DNA from: Oscillospiraceae bacterium
GTDB lineage: Bacteria; Bacillota; Clostridia; Oscillospirales; Ruminococcaceae
Reading direction: 5' to 3'
DNA: 8,891 nt
NCBI GenBank assembly: GCA_003508605.1
Contig: DNUB01000059.1
Location: 7,033-15,923, forward strand
Shown here: piece by piece, positions 5,964 to 8,891 of the stretch
How the letters are laid out: every line of letters begins with the position of its first letter
Position numbering within the stretch: position 1 is the stretch's first letter
Program-made: the position numbers and the translations under genes
The notes under the pieces: model-generated
What the model was told of the DNA's origin: nothing
The model's input: only the letters and a program-made list of their open reading frames with translations
Database searches by the model: none

Positions 5964-6815
5964 ATGCCGGCGGTTATAATTATTTGCGTACTGATATTTC
6001 TTATCGTATTTTTCTTTACCTCCTTTGTTAAAATCGAGCTGGAATATGACCTTGATTTTTTTGTAAAGGTAAAATATTTGTGCTTTACCGTTTTTATGAT
6101 GCCCAAATCCAAAAGAATGCTGAAAAGGGAAAGGAAAAAAGAGGAAAAGGAAAGGAAAAAGAAGGAAAAATTATTGAAAAAAAGGGAAAGGCTAAGGAAA
6201 AAAACCGAAAAAGGACAGCACCTTAAAGAAAAAAGGAAAGAAAAAGGACTTAAAGCTTCAAATGACGGCGGCGGCAAAACAGCCATTCCCGAAAAATGTT
6301 CAGGTAAAGAGCAGAATGTGAAAATTAAGGAATCCGTCCAAAAGGCTAATAAGCCGTCGGACGGCAAAAAGAAGACGCCCGACAGCTCCCATGAGCAGGA
6401 CAAGCCAAAGCCCTCCCCCGAAACGATTATCGGCTGTATAAAAGCGGCAAAGCCGCATATTAAGAGACTGTTTAAGAAAATCAGATTTTACGATATTTTC
6501 AGCGAAATAGTGGTGGGCGGCGACGATGCGGCAAAAACGGCTATCAGCTACGGCGTTCATTGTTCCGCTGTTTACGGTTTGGTGTGCTTTTTAAAAAATA
6601 CTGTAAGTTTTAAGGAGAAGAAAATTGACATAAAGGCGAATTTTGACCTTGAAAAAACCGACTATTACTTTTACGGGAAGGTAAAGGTAAGGCTTTCCAC
6701 CCTTTTACGCTGCGTCATTTGGGGATTTTTCGCCGTGAGAAAGGCTATGACGGAAAATCCGAGCCAGAAGGGCAGCGGTAAAAGCTCAAAGGGCACAGCC
6801 CGGAAAGCGGCATAA
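5964..6815 (+). CDS. DUF2953 family membrane-anchored protein with a Lys-rich insert
   Basis: The function is unknown. DUF2953 genes are often found beside ytfJ and scpB in Clostridia. The 283-aa protein has an N-terminal membrane segment (about 3-21), a short conserved region to about residue 47, then a very basic low-complexity segment (48-150). That segment is made almost entirely of Lys, Arg and Glu up to residue 95, likely a charged single helix or coiled coil, and disordered after that. The conserved C-terminal core follows: FYDIFSEIVVGGDDAAKTAI (175-194), YGVHCSAVYGLVCFL (196-210), IDIKANFD (221-228) and YYFYGKVKVRL (234-244). Most of the protein should be cytoplasmic. The ATG at 5964 has AAAGGGGGG about 6 bp upstream. 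The family assignment rests on the GGDDAAKTA-type core and context. Confidence 0.75.
   Translation: MPAVIIICVLIFLIVFFFTSFVKIELEYDLDFFVKVKYLCFTVFMMPKSKRMLKRERKKEEKERKKKEKLLKKRERLRKKTEKGQHLKEKRKEKGLKASNDGGGKTAIPEKCSGKEQNVKIKESVQKANKPSDGKKKTPDSSHEQDKPKPSPETIIGCIKAAKPHIKRLFKKIRFYDIFSEIVVGGDDAAKTAISYGVHCSAVYGLVCFLKNTVSFKEKKIDIKANFDLEKTDYYFYGKVKVRLSTLLRCVIWGFFAVRKAMTENPSQKGSGKSSKGTARKAA
6122..6170 (+). repeat. Homopurine tract inside the DUF2953 gene
   Basis: Forty-nine consecutive purines (A and G only) on the plus strand encode part of the Lys/Glu-rich segment. Two runs of seven A follow nearby (6177-6183 and 6198-6204). The tract arises from AAA, AAG, GAA, AGG and AGA codons, so it may be no more than the result of the protein composition, but such tracts can slip in replication or translation. 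Confidence 0.7.
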
Positions 6816-6819
6816 TTAT

Positions 6820-6848
6820 TTTACAGTTTGTTAAATTTATCGTCATAT
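6820..6848 (+). promoter_or_regulatory. Candidate promoter upstream of the structured RNA and ytfJ
   Basis: TTTACA (6820-6825, 5/6 match) is followed after 17 bp by a weak -10, TCATAT (6843-6848); TATATA starts three bases further on (6846-6851). The predicted start, about 6855-6860, lies just before the 171-nt hairpin at 6867. The position fits, but the -10 is poor. Confidence 0.35.
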
Positions 6849-6866
6849 ATACAACAGGCAATAATA

Positions 6867-7037
6867 GATCTCCTCGGAAAAGGGAGAATCACCGTATGAC
6901 GCAGCAATTTTGCTGTCAGGCAAAGCCCGTTTTCCGCAGGAATACCGTATGTATTTCATGTATTTCAAGGAAAACGGGCAGGGTATGACTGCAAAAGGAC
7001 AAGCCATACGGTGATAGGGTAAGCTTCCGAGGAGGTC
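6867..7037 (+). ncRNA. Candidate structured RNA: long segmented hairpin upstream of ytfJ
   Basis: The two halves fold into one rod. Helix 1: 6867-6879 with 7025-7037 (13 bp, one G-U). Internal loop 9/10 nt. Helix 2: 6889-6898 with 7005-7014 (10 bp). Internal loop 9/8 nt. Helix 3: 6908-6917 with 6987-6996 (9 of 10 pairs). Internal loop 7/7 nt. Helix 4: 6925-6935 with 6969-6979 (11 bp). The 33-nt apical region can form a small stem (6941-6945 with 6951-6955) and holds a tandem TGTATTTCA repeat (6950-6967). Helices without errors between near-symmetric loops suggest selection on RNA shape. Length and shape resemble 6S RNA, but I cannot match a 6S sequence signature. Alternatives are a cis-regulator of ytfJ (helix 1 hides GAGGAGG, 7029-7035) or a palindromic mobile element. 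No reverse transcriptase or nuclease gene is nearby. The rod reads almost equally well on the minus strand. Confidence 0.6.
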
Positions 7038-7102
7038 AAATGCATATAAAATTTTTTATCAAAAACAAGCGGCTTGCCGCAGGTAAGAAAGGAAAAAATA
7101 TT

Positions 7103-7498
7103 ATGGCAGAACATCTTGAAGGACTTATGAGCACCTCTATGGAGAAAATCCGCGAGCTGGTGGACGTAAACACCATTATAGGCGATCCTGTAAATTCCCC
7201 CGACGGTACTATTATTATCCCCATTTCAAAGGTTTCCTTCGGTTTTGTTTCAGGCGGCTCGGACATTCCCTCCACGGTACAAAAGGAGGTTTTCGCAGGG
7301 GGCTCGGGCGCAGGAATCACCATTAAGCCTCAGGCGTTTATCGTTATCAAAACCGACGGCGATGTAAAAATGCTTGAATTAGGCTCAAAGGACAGCCCTC
7401 TGGACACCGTTATTGAAAATGTTCCCGGCATTGTAAGCAAGGTCAAGGATATTTTCAGCAAGGATAATAAGTCCGATGAGGACACGGCGGAGGAGTAA
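7103..7498 (+). CDS. ytfJ: GerW/YtfJ family sporulation protein
   Basis: In Bacillus, YtfJ (GerW) is a forespore protein needed for germination with some nutrients; its biochemistry is unknown. The 131-aa protein has the family features EGLMSTSMEKIRELVDVNTIIGDPV (about 6-30), the strand-rich PDGTIIIPISKVSFGFVSGG (33-52), the Gly-rich motif FAGGSGAGITIKPQAFIVI (64-82), and a helical, acidic C-terminus. The start at 7103 (AAAGGA about 9 bp upstream) gives the usual family N-terminus. An ATG at 7040, in frame, has a stronger ribosome site (GAGGAGG) but would add 21 basic residues not typical of the family, and that site is paired in helix 1 of the upstream hairpin. The gene suggests spore-forming ancestry, though relatives occur in non-sporing Clostridia. 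Confidence 0.92.
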   Translation: MAEHLEGLMSTSMEKIRELVDVNTIIGDPVNSPDGTIIIPISKVSFGFVSGGSDIPSTVQKEVFAGGSGAGITIKPQAFIVIKTDGDVKMLELGSKDSPLDTVIENVPGIVSKVKDIFSKDNKSDEDTAEE

Positions 7499-7525
7499 GG
7501 GCATTTTTTGCTCCACAGCCGAATC

Positions 7526-7557
7526 CCGCAGCTTTTCAAAAACTGCGGCGTTTTCTT
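7526..7557 (+). terminator. Candidate intrinsic terminator after ytfJ
   Basis: CCGCAG (7526-7531) pairs with CTGCGG (7543-7548) around an 11-nt loop and is followed by CGTTTTCTT (7549-7557). The stem is only 6 bp, so termination may be partial. A second tight hairpin, CCTGTCC/GGGCAGG (7558-7573), follows directly, with a T6 run at 7585-7590. Confidence 0.5.
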
Positions 7558-7631
7558 CCTGTCCTTGGGCAGGGGAGCGATGGCTTTTTTAGCTGCTGAA
7601 AATTCAATCGGTGAAGCAATAAGTAATCATT

Positions 7632-7685
7632 ACCGCCGGTTTTCCTGCATAGAATGGTTGTACAAAGCAGAAAAGGACGGGCGGT
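7632..7685 (+). promoter_or_regulatory. Hairpin covering the carboxypeptidase ribosome site
   Basis: ACCGCC (7632-7637) pairs with GGCGGT (7680-7685), then TTTT (7640-7643) with AAAA (7671-7674), then CTGC (7645-7648) with GCAG (7667-7670), leaving an 18-nt loop. The AAAAGGA ribosome site (7671-7677) lies within the 3' arm, and the start codon is 4 nt past the hairpin. This could limit translation. I see no recognisable riboswitch core, and no confident promoter in 7574-7688. Confidence 0.4.
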
Positions 7686-7688
7686 TGT

Positions 7689-8831
7689 ATGAAAAAGCTT
7701 ATAAAATCTCTTTTTGTCTTTATTTTGGGGACAGCTGTGTTGTTTTGCGCTGCGCCGGGTGCTTATGCCGAGCAGGAGGACGAACCGAACGTTTCCGCAG
7801 CGGGTGCCGTTCTTATAAATGCGGACACAGGAACGGTGGTTTATGAACACAATGCATATGAGCAAAGGGCTATGGCAAGCACTACAAAGATAATGACGGC
7901 ACTGTTGACGGCTGAAGCGGGAAATCTTGACGAAAGGTTTACCGCTGACAGCTATGCCATAAAGACGGAAGGCACCTCCATGGGGTTACGGGAGGGGGAT
8001 ATTGTCACCCGCAGGTCATTGCTTTACGGTATGCTCCTGCCTTCGGGAAACGATGCGGCAAATGCGGCGGCGGTAAGCGTTGGCGGTTCTATGGGCGAAT
8101 TTGTAAAGCTTATGAACAAAAAGGCGGAGGAGCTGGGCTTAAAGGACACCCATTTCGCCAATCCGTCGGGACTTGACGCACAGGGACATTATACTACCGC
8201 TTACGATTTGGCTATGCTGACCAGGGCGGCCCTTCAGAACCCGATTTTTGCGGAAATATGCAGCTGCGCCAGCGCAAGGGTGGAATTTGGAAACCCTCCG
8301 TATATGCGCACTCTCTCAAATTCCAACAAAATGCTTTGGCAGTACGAGGGCTGTATCGGTGTGAAAACAGGATTTACCGATAACGCAAGACGCTGCCTTG
8401 TTTCCGCTGCGAAGAAAAACGGAGTCACTTTGATAGCGGTAACGCTGTCCGACGCCGACGATTGGGCGGATCATACAAATATGCTGAATTACGGCTTTAC
8501 CAAGGTTCACCCCTCGGAGATCGTACTGCCCTCGCCAATATATGTTACCGTTGTAGGCGGATATGAACAGCAGGTTCGGCTTTTGCTTGCAGACAGGATA
8601 ACTCTGCCTCTATCTGAGGAGGAAGAGCAAACCCTTTCCATACAAGTAAACACCGAGCCTTTTCTGTATGCGGGCTTTGAAAAAGGAAAAACTGCAGGTA
8701 AAGCCTGTGTATATTTAAACGGAGAGTATATTTGCTGTACCGAGCTGATAACCGACAGAGCGGCGGCGATCGATTCCGAAATCGGTTTTTGGGATAAGCT
8801 GTGGTGTTGGTTAAGGAGAGTTTTTTCTTGA
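7689..8831 (+). CDS. D-alanyl-D-alanine carboxypeptidase (S11 family, DacF/DacB/PBP5-like)
   Basis: A low-molecular-weight penicillin-binding protein that removes the terminal D-Ala from peptidoglycan pentapeptides outside the membrane, limiting cross-linking. The 380-aa protein has a signal peptide (MKKLIKSLFVFILG..., likely cut after AYA, residue 27). The three active-site motifs are STTK (64-67, nucleophile Ser64), SGN (119-121) and KTG (226-228). A C-terminal beta domain (about 275-360) follows, and then an amphipathic aromatic/basic tail (GFWDKLWCWLRRVF, 366-379), which should anchor the enzyme to the outer face of the membrane. All catalytic residues are intact. It follows ytfJ after 190 bp with a possible terminator between, so it may have its own promoter. 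Position beside ytfJ and scpB is usual in Clostridia; whether it is the sporulation-specific DacB/DacF or the vegetative enzyme cannot be told. Confidence 0.95.
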   Translation: MKKLIKSLFVFILGTAVLFCAAPGAYAEQEDEPNVSAAGAVLINADTGTVVYEHNAYEQRAMASTTKIMTALLTAEAGNLDERFTADSYAIKTEGTSMGLREGDIVTRRSLLYGMLLPSGNDAANAAAVSVGGSMGEFVKLMNKKAEELGLKDTHFANPSGLDAQGHYTTAYDLAMLTRAALQNPIFAEICSCASARVEFGNPPYMRTLSNSNKMLWQYEGCIGVKTGFTDNARRCLVSAAKKNGVTLIAVTLSDADDWADHTNMLNYGFTKVHPSEIVLPSPIYVTVVGGYEQQVRLLLADRITLPLSEEEEQTLSIQVNTEPFLYAGFEKGKTAGKACVYLNGEYICCTELITDRAAAIDSEIGFWDKLWCWLRRVFS

Positions 8832-8869
8832 CATCTGCGCTGAATTTTTAGCGTTCCGCGGTTTTCCTT

Positions 8870-8890
8870 TTCAATGAGGGGCAACGCCCC
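8870..8890. repeat. Right copy of the 21-bp terminal inverted repeat
   Basis: Exact reverse complement of bases 1-21. It contains the hairpin GGGGC-AAC-GCCCC (8878-8890) and lies 38 bp after the carboxypeptidase stop. A T-rich stretch precedes it, not follows it, so it is not a forward terminator as far as can be seen before the window ends. Confidence 0.8.
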
Positions 8891-8891
8891 G

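Noticed and set aside
6867..7037. Retron msr-msd or CRISPR-type element
   Set aside because: There is no reverse transcriptase, no effector or cas gene and no regular direct repeat with spacers in the window.
7624..7655. Sigma-E-like promoter before the carboxypeptidase (CATAGAAT at 7648-7655)
   Set aside because: The possible -35 is poor and at the wrong spacing, so I do not claim sporulation control from it.
7508..7846. Plus-strand 112-codon frame running into the carboxypeptidase gene
   Set aside because: Overlaps the signal peptide and catalytic region of a clear S11 enzyme in another frame; no good start site.

Overview
The window is chromosomal DNA of a Clostridia-type Firmicute, most likely a gut Oscillospirales/Ruminococcaceae-like lineage. 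The basis is gene order and families: an M50B site-2 protease, scpA, scpB, a DUF2953 protein, a YtfJ/GerW sporulation protein and an S11 D-Ala-D-Ala carboxypeptidase, all in one direction, which is a typical Clostridia cluster. YtfJ implies a spore-forming ancestry. Clear AAGGAG-type ribosome sites and sigma-A-like promoters fit the same group. The taxon is inferred, not proven.

Layout. Bases 1-122 hold one copy of a 21-bp inverted repeat and a leftward promoter-like sequence. Bases 123-3210 are all on the minus strand and are read right to left: an ABC ATPase, its ABC-2 permease (8-bp overlap), a 196-bp gap full of inverted repeats, the rRNA pseudouridine synthase RluB, and an unrecognised 105-aa protein whose ribosome site overlaps the rluB stop. 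A 380-bp divergent intergenic region (3220-3599) carries a very good promoter for the ABC operon and a good one for the plus-strand cluster. Bases 3600-8831 carry that cluster: site-2 protease, scpA, scpB, DUF2953, ytfJ and the carboxypeptidase. The other copy of the 21-bp repeat closes the window at 8870-8890.

Functionally, ScpA and ScpB form the condensin complex with SMC (chromosome segregation). The site-2 protease, DUF2953, YtfJ and carboxypeptidase point to membrane, envelope and spore-related work. RluB modifies 23S rRNA. The ABC pair is a drug/peptide-type exporter or membrane stress transporter of unknown substrate.

The most notable non-coding element lies between DUF2953 and ytfJ (6867-7037). 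It is a 171-nt long hairpin made of four helices (13, 10, 9+1 mismatch and 11 bp) separated by nearly symmetric internal loops of 7-10 nt. It has a promoter-like sequence just upstream, and its closing helix buries a GAGGAGG Shine-Dalgarno sequence. It could be a 6S-like RNA, another structured ncRNA, a cis-regulator of ytfJ, or a palindromic mobile element. A second ribosome-site hairpin sits in front of the carboxypeptidase gene, and a third inverted-repeat-rich leader precedes rluB.
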